Source: SZUA-320 sp963707875
GTDB taxonomy: Bacteria; Gemmatimonadota; Gemmatimonadetes; Gemmatimonadales; GWC2-71-9
Assembly (NCBI GenBank): GCA_963707875.1
Contig: CAVPRU010000003.1
Location: 62,001 to 126,000 of the forward strand
Direction of reading: 5' to 3'
DNA length: 64,000 bases
The notes beneath the pieces were generated by a model. The model searched no databases. It saw nothing but the letters and a program-made list of their open reading frames with translations, and was not told where the DNA came from. Shown here piece after piece: positions 1 through 8,287 of the stretch; position 1 is the stretch's first letter; each line of letters begins with the position of its first letter. The position numbers and the translations under genes are program-made.

Positions 1-1556
1 TCGCCGGCGGCCAGCGGCTTGACGGCGCTGCGTTCGGTCCGGAGCCGCATCAGGATCTGGCGGTTGTTGGTCACGTGCGGCGTCACGGTGAGTCGGATGC
101 CGGTTTCCTTGAACTGCACCGTGGCCCTGGGCGCGCCTCCGGTGGCCCCACCGGAGCTGTAGTCGATGATCCGGACCGGAACCTCTTCCCCGACCAGGAT
201 GTCGGCTTCCTTGTTGTCGAGCGTCGTGATGACCGGCTCCGCCTGAACGTCCGACAACTCCACCCGCTCGAGGGCGCTCAGGAAGGTGGTGAGGGTGAAG
301 CCCCCCAACGCGGTGGAAAAGACCAGGTCGAGCGCCGAGCCGGTGATATCCGATTCGGCGTTGCCGATCCCGGAAAGGACCCCGCCGCCCAGATCCACGA
401 TGTTGGTGGTCTTGGGATAGGTCTCGCCCGGCTCCCCGTTGGGATCCGGCCGCTGGACCAGCTGGTTGAAGAACTGGGTCGGGGATCCGAGGTCATACTG
501 GAGCCCGAGCTGTTCGATGTCGGTGCGATCGACGAAGATGATCTTCGCCTGGATCGACACCTGCGGGGTCCGGATGTCGAGACCGCGGGTGAAGTCCTCC
601 ACCGCCGAGATCCGGGTCCGGGTGTCGGTCAGGATCAGGCTGTTGGAGGCGGTGTCGGTGGTGATCTCGCCCCGGTTCTTGGTCATGATCCCCTTGACCG
701 AGTTGGCCAGTTCGGCCGCCCGGGCGTAGTTGATCCGGATGACGCGGGTCTCCAGCGGCTCCAGCGAGTCGATGGCCGCGAGCTGGCCGGGGTCATCGAC
801 CCGGATGATCCCGCCGGCCATCTCCTGGGCCGACAGCCCCTGGGCCGCCAGGATCGCCTGGAAGGCCTGGGACCATGGCTTGTCGCGGATTTCGGCCGTG
901 ACTGTCCCCTGGACGCCCTTGCCGAGCACGATGGTCCGTCCGCTGAGGGCGGAGAAGCCGGACACCACGTCAGCGATCGCCGCACCATCCCAGCTCGCGC
1001 TGATCCGCGGCTCGGCCCGCTGCTGGGGAACCCGATTGGTGGTCGCGCGCGATGCCAGGGACTCCGGATAGCTGCTCGAAGCCGCAGGGGCCTCTGGCAC
1101 GGCCGGGGCTGCTCTGGCCAGGGCGACGGCCGGCACCCCGGTCGACCATGCCAGGAAGGTCTCGTCGGCGCCGAGGGAAACGTGGACCCCTTCGTCCACT
1201 CGTTCAACCTGGTACGAGCGGGGCCGGTCGAGCTCGAGCACGATCCGCACGATATCACGGGAGTATTGGCGAACCCGCACATTGACGATCCCCGCCCGGG
1301 CCACGCCGTCATAGATCGGCTCGGCGGCGGTGGAGAGCGTTGCGCCGGTGACGTCGACGACGATCCGGTGCGGGTCCGTCAGCGCAAAGTCGCGCACGCT
1401 CACGGCCCCGCGGGTGGTGATGATGAGCTCCGCCCGCCCGGGGGCAGACACGAGGCTCACCGCAACGACCTCACCCTCGGCCCGGGGGGCCGGCGCGGGG
1501 CGGGCAGACGCGGCGACCATCATCGCGGCGAGCACCCAAGGTTGGATTCCCATCAT
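1..1556 (-). CDS. pilQ: Type IV pilus secretin PilQ (3' end beyond window)
   Basis: Outer-membrane secretin that forms the channel for the pilus fibre. About 518 N-terminal residues are visible and the reading frame runs off the left edge, so most of the secretin pore domain is missing. A short hydrophobic leader (WVLAAMMVAAS) is followed by an AMIN-type beta domain (about residues 30-130), an STN-like segment (about 165-245, with SALSGRTIVLGKGVQG), a secretin N1-type repeat (ETRVIRINYARAAELA), and the start of the secretin core (SDVQAEPVITTLDNKEADI, VPVRIIDYSSGGA). The ATG overlaps the pilP stop, as expected for the last gene of pilMNOPQ. Start may be either of two adjacent ATG codons (1556 or 1553). 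Confidence 0.95.
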   Translation of the reverse strand, partial: MMGIQPWVLAAMMVAASARPAPAPRAEGEVVAVSLVSAPGRAELIITTRGAVSVRDFALTDPHRIVVDVTGATLSTAAEPIYDGVARAGIVNVRVRQYSRDIVRIVLELDRPRSYQVERVDEGVHVSLGADETFLAWSTGVPAVALARAAPAVPEAPAASSSYPESLASRATTNRVPQQRAEPRISASWDGAAIADVVSGFSALSGRTIVLGKGVQGTVTAEIRDKPWSQAFQAILAAQGLSAQEMAGGIIRVDDPGQLAAIDSLEPLETRVIRINYARAAELANSVKGIMTKNRGEITTDTASNSLILTDTRTRISAVEDFTRGLDIRTPQVSIQAKIIFVDRTDIEQLGLQYDLGSPTQFFNQLVQRPDPNGEPGETYPKTTNIVDLGGGVLSGIGNAESDITGSALDLVFSTALGGFTLTTFLSALERVELSDVQAEPVITTLDNKEADILVGEEVPVRIIDYSSGGATGGAPRATVQFKETGIRLTVTPHVTNNRQILMRLRTERSAVKPLAAG

Positions 1557-2047
1557 GGCGTCTGTTCCTCCTGCGACTTGCGCAGCGACAGGGTTTCCCG
1601 CCGCTCGATTCCGAAGTCATCTATCAGGAATGAGATTTCCCGTTCGCGAATGTCAATCACCTGCAGCCGTCCGAGCCGGTCCCCGGGGTGGAGATTGTAG
1701 CGTCGTCCGGTAATCCGTTCCCGCAGAACGGCCACATTGCGGGAGCCATTCTGGTGGTCCACATACACCCCGACCAGGGTCAGGTCAGGCAGTTCCGGCC
1801 CCACGTTGGCCTGGTCGAGCAACGATTCGAACGGGTCGCGGGCACCGCCGGTGTAGCCGAACACTTCCCGCCGCAGGGGACCGGTCATGACCTGCCGGGC
1901 CGAATCGGCCGCAGCGGCAGCCCGCTGGGCTCCGGCGGCGACCGGGGTCGGCGGCTCCTCTTCCACCGCGGCCCCGCCGCAGCCACCGGCAAACAGCGCC
2001 AGCGCCAGCCAGGCCATCGTGGTACCGGCCATCGGGTTATTGGCCAT
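1553..2047 (-). CDS. pilP: Type IV pilus alignment lipoprotein PilP
   Basis: Inner-membrane lipoprotein that links the PilNO subcomplex to the PilQ secretin. The 164-residue product has a hydrophobic leader ending in a lipobox-like FAGGC near residue 23, a flexible Ala/Pro linker, and a C-terminal beta domain with the family's DPFESLL and LVGVYV...VAVLR...RLGRLQVIDI pattern. Start overlaps the pilO stop by 11 bases; internal ATG codons at residues 6 and 11 are possible alternatives that would give a shorter signal peptide. Order and overlap with pilO and pilQ support the call. Confidence 0.92.
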   Translation of the reverse strand: MANNPMAGTTMAWLALALFAGGCGGAAVEEEPPTPVAAGAQRAAAAADSARQVMTGPLRREVFGYTGGARDPFESLLDQANVGPELPDLTLVGVYVDHQNGSRNVAVLRERITGRRYNLHPGDRLGRLQVIDIREREISFLIDDFGIERRETLSLRKSQEEQTP

Positions 2048-2660
2048 CGATCCCTCCGACCGTCTTCACGTAGGTCTGGACCTTGAACTTGACCTCCAGC
2101 ATGGCCTTGGTGGTATCACCGAGAGCCCGGGCCCGGGATGCTTCGGCGCTGGTCAGCGAAACATCCATCGGAACGATGATCCGGCGGAGGCCGGCCACGT
2201 CCGACAGGAAGGCCCCGACCTGGTCGTACCGGCCGATGACCGACATGTCGTAGCCGTAGGTGTCAAATGGTGCGGGCCCCTCGACCACCGGCTGGGGCGC
2301 GAAACCCGCCAGCGTCACGCCCCGGATCTTGGCGCGGGAGGTGATGTCGTCGAGCAGGTTCGGCACCTCGTTCTGGTCCGGGACGAAGTCGCTGAGGACC
2401 GACAAGGTGGCCCGGAACTGTTCAAGCTGCTTCCGGACATCTTCGATCGAGCCGCGGGCCAGTTCACGTTTGGCCGAGTCGATCGAGGCCTCAAGAGTGG
2501 CCACGGTATCCGCCATCGAGTCCGCCCGCACCGCGTTGGCCCGAAGGCCGTTGACCCCGACCAGGGAAATCCCGTCTCCGGTGTAACCCATGTACCCCAC
2601 GATCAGGGCCAGCAGGATCAGCAGGATCGAAGTGTTCCGTGGGTTGTCGCCGAGCGCCAT
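2037..2660 (-). CDS. pilO: Type IV pilus assembly protein PilO
   Basis: Bitopic inner-membrane protein of the alignment complex that pairs with PilN. The 207-residue product has one N-terminal membrane segment (ILLILLALIVGYMGYTG), a long helical region (TVATLEASIDSAKRELARGSIEDVRKQLEQF), then the ferredoxin-like core with LDDITSRAKIRGV and the aromatic YDMSVIGRYDQVGAFLSDVA motif typical of PilO. The gene lies two bases downstream of pilN, within the leftward pilMNOPQ operon. Confidence 0.95.
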   Translation of the reverse strand: MALGDNPRNTSILLILLALIVGYMGYTGDGISLVGVNGLRANAVRADSMADTVATLEASIDSAKRELARGSIEDVRKQLEQFRATLSVLSDFVPDQNEVPNLLDDITSRAKIRGVTLAGFAPQPVVEGPAPFDTYGYDMSVIGRYDQVGAFLSDVAGLRRIIVPMDVSLTSAEASRARALGDTTKAMLEVKFKVQTYVKTVGGIDGQ

Positions 2661-2662
2661 GA

Positions 2663-3343
2663 TTACCTCACCACCGATTCGGCCACCGGAACCATCCGGA
2701 CCTGGCTCGAGTCGGCCTGGGTGTAAACCGCGCGAAGCACGAAGGCGGTCACCGCGCGTCCCTGTTCCACCACGGTGTTGGCGGAAACCGTCATCACCTG
2801 GCCCAGCCAGGGGGACTCCTCCAACTGCCGCATGAACCGGGTGTAGCCCTGGATGTCCACCGTCCGCCCGGTGATCTGGAACTCCACCGGCGGCGGGCCG
2901 GTGCCGAGACTGTCGAGAGCAGCCGGCGGCAGCCCGGTGACATCCACCAGCCAGGTGAAGCCCGGCAGCGCCCGGCTCACTTCATCAAGAATGTGGGGCC
3001 AGACAAACCGGGCCCGATCGACGGCCCGGATCGTCTCGATCTGGGCGACGACGGAGTCCCGGGTCGCTTCCTCGTTCCGCTTCTGCTCCAGGAAATCCTG
3101 GAACCGGGCGTGTTCCGACCGGGCCTCCTCCAGACGGGGCGTGAGATTGCCGAGCCGGGAGGAGGAGCTGAACCAGGTCCAACCCAGGAACCCGATCGCC
3201 CCGATCCACGACACCATGACGAGGGCGGGCAGCGGGTCCTTGAAGCGGGTGGCCAGGCCCTTCAGCGCTTCGAGATTGAAGCTGAACTTCGGGGCGGCGC
3301 GCCCACGCCTGGCCCCGGGCCGAAGATTGATATTGATCATCAT
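2663..3343 (-). CDS. pilN: Type IV pilus assembly protein PilN
   Basis: Bitopic inner-membrane protein that binds PilM through its cytoplasmic N-terminus and PilO in the periplasm. The start is set at the ATG giving M-MININLRPG, the PilM-binding motif found at the extreme N-terminus of PilN; a longer open frame upstream overlaps pilM and lacks sense. An AGGGGA ribosome-binding sequence precedes this ATG. One membrane segment follows (LVMVSWIGAIGFLGWTWF), then a coiled-coil stretch and a ferredoxin-like fold (FQITGRTVDIQGYTRFMRQLE). About 226 residues. Confidence 0.93.
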   Translation of the reverse strand: MMININLRPGARRGRAAPKFSFNLEALKGLATRFKDPLPALVMVSWIGAIGFLGWTWFSSSSRLGNLTPRLEEARSEHARFQDFLEQKRNEEATRDSVVAQIETIRAVDRARFVWPHILDEVSRALPGFTWLVDVTGLPPAALDSLGTGPPPVEFQITGRTVDIQGYTRFMRQLEESPWLGQVMTVSANTVVEQGRAVTAFVLRAVYTQADSSQVRMVPVAESVVR

Positions 3344-3368
3344 GAGCAGTTCCCCTGCGGCGCCCGGC

Positions 3369-4412
3369 TCATGCTGCCGACCGGAGGGCCAGGCCCACCG
3401 GGAGCATGAGCAGGGGGGCGACCTCATCGATGTTCATCATGTCGAAGACGCCATCCGCGACTTGAAGCCGTTCCATCGGATTGGCCAGCTGGACGGGCAG
3501 CCGAAGCCGGTCCGCCAGGGCCGCGTTGAGGCCGGGAATCCGCGCCCCACCGCCGGAGGTGTAGAGTCGGGCCAGACCGGTGGTCGACCGGGTGGCGGTC
3601 TGCAGGAAGGCGGCGGCCCGGTCGATCCCGACCGCCAGGTCTTCCGCTCGAGCGGCCACGAAGGGCGTCAGGGTGTCGCCGGCATCCTGGCCTTGCAGCA
3701 GCCGGTCCGCATCCGCCGGGGACATCCCCCGCTCCCGCATCAGGTCCTCGCGGAACCGCCGGGTCCCGATCGGCAGGTCACGGGTGAGAATCGGCGTCCC
3801 ATCCTCCAGGATGTTCACGTTGGTCATCTCGTGCCCGATGTTGACCAGCCCCACCACCCCACGCATCGCCTCGGGGTAGTTGACCTCGAAGGCATTGTGG
3901 AGGGCAAAGGCGTCGACGTCGATGACCGAGGGTTGGATTCCGACCTCGGCCAGCAGTGTCATCTTGTTCTCCACCAGCTCACGCTTGGCGGCGACCAGCA
4001 GGACGGACATCTGCAACCCCTCACCGTCGGGGTCGAGGATCTGGAAGTCGAGTTCCACGTTGTCCATGTCGAAGGGGACGTGCTGCTCCGCCTCCCACCG
4101 GATCACCTCGCGGGCCTCGGCCTCCTTCATCCGGTCCATCGAGATCTTCTTGATGATGACGTCCCGACCACCCACGGCGGTGATCAGGTGCTTGGGCTTG
4201 ATCCCGGACGAGGCAAAAAGCCCGCGGATCGCCTCGGCGACGATCCCCGGATCCATGACCTCCCCCTCCACGATGGCATCGTCCACCACCTGGGTGAACG
4301 CCACCTTGGTCAAGACCGGTCCGCCACTTCCATGCGAAATGACGACCAGCTTGATCAGCCCGCTCCCAATGTCGAGGCCCACGGTGGACCGCGAGCGGCC
4401 GAGCAGTCCCAT
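3369..4412 (-). CDS. pilM: Type IV pilus actin-like ATPase PilM
   Basis: Cytoplasmic actin-like protein that recruits the PilN tail and the assembly ATPase to the pilus base. The 347-residue product starts GLLGRSRSTVGLDIGSGLIKLVVI (phosphate-1 motif LDIGSG), has the PilM signature REVIRWEAEQHVPFDMDNVELDFQIL, the second phosphate loop (VVGLVNIGHEMTNVNI) and the adenosine motif LYTSGGGARIPGLNAAL. First gene of the operon. The ATG follows a candidate vegetative promoter about 45 bases upstream. Confidence 0.96.
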   Translation of the reverse strand: MGLLGRSRSTVGLDIGSGLIKLVVISHGSGGPVLTKVAFTQVVDDAIVEGEVMDPGIVAEAIRGLFASSGIKPKHLITAVGGRDVIIKKISMDRMKEAEAREVIRWEAEQHVPFDMDNVELDFQILDPDGEGLQMSVLLVAAKRELVENKMTLLAEVGIQPSVIDVDAFALHNAFEVNYPEAMRGVVGLVNIGHEMTNVNILEDGTPILTRDLPIGTRRFREDLMRERGMSPADADRLLQGQDAGDTLTPFVAARAEDLAVGIDRAAAFLQTATRSTTGLARLYTSGGGARIPGLNAALADRLRLPVQLANPMERLQVADGVFDMMNIDEVAPLLMLPVGLALRSAA

Positions 4413-5067
4413 GATTCAGCTCAATTTTCAGAGGATTGCAAAGAAAGCTAACGCTACGCTACCGAACGCCAGAGGCTTTGTCAAGCTTGTAAGACACTTG
4501 AAGTGAGGCGGTCAACTTGTTCAAAAACACTGAGTTAGAGAACAGATAGCCGCTTCACTTGACCAGGGCGAGGCGATGAACCCTCACCAGAACCTGAGGC
4601 ATGTCAGTGGGGAATCGGGGCAACCGCTATGCCACCCCCAATGGTCATGTATGTAAGCCATTATAAAATATGGCGTTAGACATAGAAAACAGGGGGAGAT
4701 CTCATCCGACCTGCACCCCGGTGGAGTCTGTTTCGCAAGGAAATTCTCGCTCTGCCGCTCCGCCCCATCCCCACACCCCCGACACCCCTCCTGGCCGCCC
4801 TGATCCCACAGGGGGCAATCCCGCATGATGCGGTCGGAGGTGATCTCGCCTAGCCCGGAAGTGTAAGAGGGCTTGGGCAACCTGCGGTCGCAGCAGCGGT
4901 GACCTCCCTAGAACCGTTCTGGTAACATCAATAGTAACAAATACTTACAACCATGGCACCGGGGTTGCGATGAGCTTCCCTGCCAAGCAGCTCAACTGGG
5001 GCATTGGGAGGAGGGCACCGGACGGAGCGCCCGGTCCACGAGTTCATCGCCAGGAGCGAATGGTCCC
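4413..5067. other. 655-bp intergenic region between pilM and the pseudopilin gene
   Basis: Divergent control region, noticeably more AT-rich than its surroundings in two patches (about 4430-4560 and 4640-4700). It holds the pilM promoter candidate, an imperfect dyad pairing about 4499-4512 with 4551-4563 (AAGTGA..GCGG against CCGCTTCACTT), a TATAAAAT core inside a CCAT/ATGG dyad near 4665, a CCGCATGATGCGG hairpin near 4822, and a GTAAC direct repeat near 4921-4940. A 98-codon minus-strand open frame (4584-4880) shows no recognisable protein character. I checked by eye for GEMM riboswitch, SRP RNA, tmRNA and tRNA signatures and saw none. Confidence 0.5.
4456..4484 (-). promoter_or_regulatory. 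Candidate sigma70 promoter for pilMNOPQ
   Basis: On the minus strand a perfect TTGACA (4484-4479) is followed after 17 bases by TAGCGT (4461-4456), which would start transcription near 4449, about 36 bases upstream of the pilM ATG. The -35 box is a full match and the -10 box a partial match. This is read directly from sequence and has not been tested against other promoters of the organism. Confidence 0.5.
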
Positions 5068-5541
5068 ATGCCAGTCGGACGGAGGTTGGGGCAGAAGGGC
5101 CTCACCATCATCGAGTTGCTGAGTGTCCTGACGATCATGGGCACTTTGGCGGGGATCGCCGTGCCCAAGCTTCGGGAGACCATCTACGTGGCCCAAGTGG
5201 CCAAGGCGATCGGTGACCTCCGAGTCATTGGCCAGGAAATCGACGCCGTGGTGGCCGGGGGCGGAGCCCTTCCGAACGCTCTTTCGGACATCGGCCGCGG
5301 CGGGTGGCTCGACCCTTGGGGCAACCCCTACCAGTACCTCCCGTTCCCCGTCGGCAAGGGGAAAGGCGTCCCAGGCGCCGCAAGAAAGGACCGCTTCCTG
5401 GTACCAATCAACTCCGAATACGACATCTACAGCATGGGCCGGGATGGGAAGTCCTCGCCCCCCCTCACCGCCGCAGGGAGCCGAGACGACGTCGTCCGGG
5501 CCAACGACGGCGGGTTCATCGGCCTGGCCTCCAAGTACTGA
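5068..5541 (+). CDS. GspG-like type II/IV pseudopilin
   Basis: Prepilin-type protein processed by the prepilin peptidase. The 157-residue product has the leader and cleavage site QKG|LTIIELLSVLTIMGTLAGIAVP, with the essential Glu5 of the mature protein, then a helix and a GspG-like C-terminal part (DPWGNPYQYLPF, SEYDIYSMGRDGKSS). This calcium-loop-like DPWG...YDIYSMGRDG pattern is a hallmark of major pseudopilin G, but no other type II secretion gene is nearby, so a role in the type IV pilus locus is more likely. It is followed after three bases by the HD-GYP gene, implying one operon. Confidence 0.88.
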   Translation: MPVGRRLGQKGLTIIELLSVLTIMGTLAGIAVPKLRETIYVAQVAKAIGDLRVIGQEIDAVVAGGGALPNALSDIGRGGWLDPWGNPYQYLPFPVGKGKGVPGAARKDRFLVPINSEYDIYSMGRDGKSSPPLTAAGSRDDVVRANDGGFIGLASKY

Positions 5542-5544
5542 TTC

Positions 5545-7707
5545 ATGACCGTCCTGGCCCCTCGATCACTTACGACCAAGGTCGGCCGGCGACTGTTCGG
5601 CATCTTCATGGCCTTTGCCCTGGTTCCGGTGCTGCTGTTCAGCGCCAGCGCCTACCGGCAGGTCTCGGCGGAACTCGAAAGCCAGGCCAAGGAGCGACTC
5701 CACCAGCTCACCAAGAGCGCAGCGATGGGGGTGGCGGAACGGCTGACGCTGATGGCGAGCCTCGTCCACACCCGGGCGACGCTCTACCTCATCGCGGGCG
5801 ACACGCCGGTGCGGGCCGTGCTCCTCAAGGACCTCCCTCCGGGGGTGCTGATGATGGTGGTCCGCCCGCTGGAGGACCTCCCGGTTCCCTCGTTGCCACC
5901 GCTGACCGAAGCCGAACAGACCCACCTGGAGCGAGGGAGGGCGGTGCTGCTGCTGGCGGAGAATGGCGAGTTCTGGACCGGCATTCAGCTGAACGACCTT
6001 GAGGCAAAGCGAGTCCTCTGGGCTCGGCTCGACCCCGACTTCCTCTGGGGGATCCAGGGCGGCGGCCTCCCGCTGCCCCCGGAAACGGACTTCTGCGCCT
6101 TCGGACCGGACCATCAGCTCCTGGTCTGCACCGCCGAGCTCGAAGCCTCGGCGCTTCCCCAACTGGATGACGCGTCGTTGGCAGTGGCCGCCCGGTCATT
6201 TCGCTGGGAGGCGCCGGGAGATTCGCACCTGGCGGCCGTCTGGCCGCTCTTCCTCGGTTTCGAGTTCGCGGCCGGCTCCTGGGACATCGTGGTCAGCGAG
6301 CGGTGGTCACATGTGATGGCGCCGATCCGTCGGTTTCAGGCCAGCCTCATCCTGATCGTTCTCCTGGTCGTGTCGGTGATCAGCGGACTGAGCGCCCGGT
6401 TCATCCGGAGCCAGATGACGCCGTTGGCGCGACTCCGGACCGGCACCGGGATCGTGGCGCGGGGCGAGTTCGACCATCGCGTCGAGGTCACCAGCGATGA
6501 TGAGTTCGGGGACCTCACAGCGTCCTTCAACCAGATGGCCTCCGACCTCGGGCGCCATGTCCGCACCTTGGAGGCCGGCCACGCGATCGATCGGGCCGTG
6601 CTCTCGTCCCGGCAGCGCACCGAGATCGTCAATGCCGTGCTCCGGCAGGCCCCTGAGCTGCTGCCCGGTGACTCGGTCGGGCTCGCCCTCGCCGCCAACG
6701 CCCGGGACCGATGGAGCTGGGCCGTCTCGGCGCTCGACGCAGACGGCAATCTGGTGGAGAACCTGATCGAGGTGACCGAGGGCGAACGCACCGCGCTGGA
6801 GCGGTCACCCGAGGGAGTGGCGATCGACCTGGAGGCCGAGCCGCATGGGCGGAGCTACCTGGCACTCGAGGTGCTGTGCCAGGAGCGGTCCGTGGCCTGG
6901 GCCTTCCCGCTGGTCCATGGTGGCTGGTTGCAGGGGGCGGTGATTCTGAGTTTCCGCGACCGCTCAACCATGGGTCGGGGAGAACTGCACCGGGTCCATC
7001 AGCTGGCCGACCGGATCGCCGTGGCCGTGAGTAACGCCCGACTGGTCGAAGACCTGGACCAGATGCACCAGGGCACTCTCACCACCCTGGCCCGGGCCAT
7101 CGACGCGAAGTCGCCGTGGACCGCTGGCCATTCCGAACGAGTCACCAAACTTGCGGTGGCGTTGGGCCAGCGATTGGGCTTCGATGCCGAGTCGCTCACG
7201 CTCCTCTATCGGGGTGGCCTGCTGCACGACGTCGGCAAGATCGGCGTTCCGGCCGAGGTGATCGACAAGCCATCTGCCCTGACCGAAGCCGAGCGGGAGG
7301 TGATGGAGTCCCACACCCGGATCGGCGTCCGGATTCTGGCCCCGATCGCGGCGTATCACGACATCATGGACATCGTGCGACACCACCATGAACGGTGGGA
7401 TGGGATGGGATATCCGGACCAGTTGAGCGGTGAGGAGATACCGCTGCTGGCCCGGGTCACGGCGCTGGCAGACGTCTATGACGCGCTCACGTCGGCCCGG
7501 CCCTATCGCGCGGGCTGGGAACATGACCATGCCCTGGCCGCGATTCGGCGGGGAGGGGGCAGCGCGTTCGACCCGATCCTGACCCAGGAATTCGTGAGCC
7601 TGATGGCCACCGGCTGGACCCCGCGGGCTCCCCGGAACGCCTCCAGCCTCGATCCCATCCCTGCCCTGGTGACCGGTGACATCACCGAAGATCTGTTGAG
7701 AGGATGA
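5545..7707 (+). CDS. Membrane sensor with HAMP and HD-GYP domains (c-di-GMP phosphodiesterase)
   Basis: Predicted c-di-GMP hydrolase anchored in the inner membrane (720 residues). Membrane segments lie near residues 17-38 and 262-284 and flank a periplasmic sensor region; a HAMP domain follows (RLRTGTGIVARGEFDHRVEV), then a GAF-like region, then HD-GYP. Catalytic motifs are intact: HDVGKIGVP near residue 559 and HHERWDGMGYP near 612, with the GYP tripeptide kept as GYP. Co-transcribed with the pseudopilin upstream. HD-GYP proteins often tune pilus-based motility, so its position here suggests c-di-GMP control of pilus activity; that link is inferred. Confidence 0.92.
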   Translation: MTVLAPRSLTTKVGRRLFGIFMAFALVPVLLFSASAYRQVSAELESQAKERLHQLTKSAAMGVAERLTLMASLVHTRATLYLIAGDTPVRAVLLKDLPPGVLMMVVRPLEDLPVPSLPPLTEAEQTHLERGRAVLLLAENGEFWTGIQLNDLEAKRVLWARLDPDFLWGIQGGGLPLPPETDFCAFGPDHQLLVCTAELEASALPQLDDASLAVAARSFRWEAPGDSHLAAVWPLFLGFEFAAGSWDIVVSERWSHVMAPIRRFQASLILIVLLVVSVISGLSARFIRSQMTPLARLRTGTGIVARGEFDHRVEVTSDDEFGDLTASFNQMASDLGRHVRTLEAGHAIDRAVLSSRQRTEIVNAVLRQAPELLPGDSVGLALAANARDRWSWAVSALDADGNLVENLIEVTEGERTALERSPEGVAIDLEAEPHGRSYLALEVLCQERSVAWAFPLVHGGWLQGAVILSFRDRSTMGRGELHRVHQLADRIAVAVSNARLVEDLDQMHQGTLTTLARAIDAKSPWTAGHSERVTKLAVALGQRLGFDAESLTLLYRGGLLHDVGKIGVPAEVIDKPSALTEAEREVMESHTRIGVRILAPIAAYHDIMDIVRHHHERWDGMGYPDQLSGEEIPLLARVTALADVYDALTSARPYRAGWEHDHALAAIRRGGGSAFDPILTQEFVSLMATGWTPRAPRNASSLDPIPALVTGDITEDLLRG

Positions 7708-7714
7708 CGGTACC

Positions 7715-8278
7715 ATGACCAACAAACCATCCAACGCCGACCCCGGCCCCCAGACCGAGGAACAGCGGGCCGAGCTGCGCGACTTCCTGGTGCAGGCTGC
7801 GGTGAGCCTGGTGGTGGAGGACACCGCTCCCGGCACTCCTGAGGAGGAGCCGCCGCCACCACCACCCGCCGCGACCTCGCTCCGCTCCCCGCGGGTGGAT
7901 TACGCCATGACCATCCGGCGGGGGATTCTCCTGGGTCTGGTTGCCAGTCTGACCACCGTGGCCGGGATCCTGTTCTGGCCCTCGCCGGTCAACACCACGG
8001 TCCCGGAAGCGGTGCTCGGGGATTGGGTCACCAAGTCACCCAAGTACCCCGGCCGGATGCTGTCGGTGACCGCGACCGACGTGGGCTTTCAGACGGCGGG
8101 CAATATGCCGGTGCACCCGGTGCTGTCGGTCCAGACCCGCCCGGGCCCGAACGGCGCGGAACGGGTCATCATCGAGTACCAGACCGGGTCAGGCCCGTAC
8201 ACCCTGGACGTGCTGCGAAACGGTGAGACCATTGCCTTCACCCACCAGACCGACGTGGTCTGGACGAGGCGGAAATGA
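7715..8278 (+). CDS. Unknown single-pass membrane protein
   Basis: Not recognised. The 187-residue product has a charged cytoplasmic N-terminus with a helical start (EEQRAELRDFLVQAAVSLVVED), a poly-proline run near residues 48-54, one membrane segment (about 69-88, RGILLGLVASLTTVAGILFW) and a beta-rich extracytoplasmic tail (LGDWVTKSPKYPGRMLSVTA...FTHQTDVVWTR). The tail resembles small lipocalin- or YbbR-like beta domains only in general character. It follows the HD-GYP gene by seven bases and is probably the third gene of that operon; it converges on the TIR gene. Confidence 0.75.
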   Translation: MTNKPSNADPGPQTEEQRAELRDFLVQAAVSLVVEDTAPGTPEEEPPPPPPAATSLRSPRVDYAMTIRRGILLGLVASLTTVAGILFWPSPVNTTVPEAVLGDWVTKSPKYPGRMLSVTATDVGFQTAGNMPVHPVLSVQTRPGPNGAERVIIEYQTGSGPYTLDVLRNGETIAFTHQTDVVWTRRK

Positions 8279-8287
8279 CCCTGACCG

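Noticed and set aside
75..1700. Long plus-strand open frame over pilQ
   Set aside because: Antisense shadow of pilQ/pilP; low-complexity Arg/Gly/Asp-rich translation typical of GC-rich complement frames.
4489..4563. Attachment site or IS end from AAGTGA/TCACTT dyad
   Set aside because: Arms are imperfect (11 of 15), no target duplication and no transposase nearby.
4584..4880. 98-codon minus-strand open frame in the pilM intergenic region
   Set aside because: No ribosome-binding site, no recognisable protein pattern, skewed composition; more likely chance.
4940..4985. Possible GEMM (c-di-GMP-I) riboswitch upstream of the pseudopilin, from GGCACCGGGGTTGCGATGAGC
   Set aside because: Only a loose match to the 3' part of the consensus; the conserved GCACAGGGCAAACC-like and GGGACGCAAAGCC parts are absent upstream.
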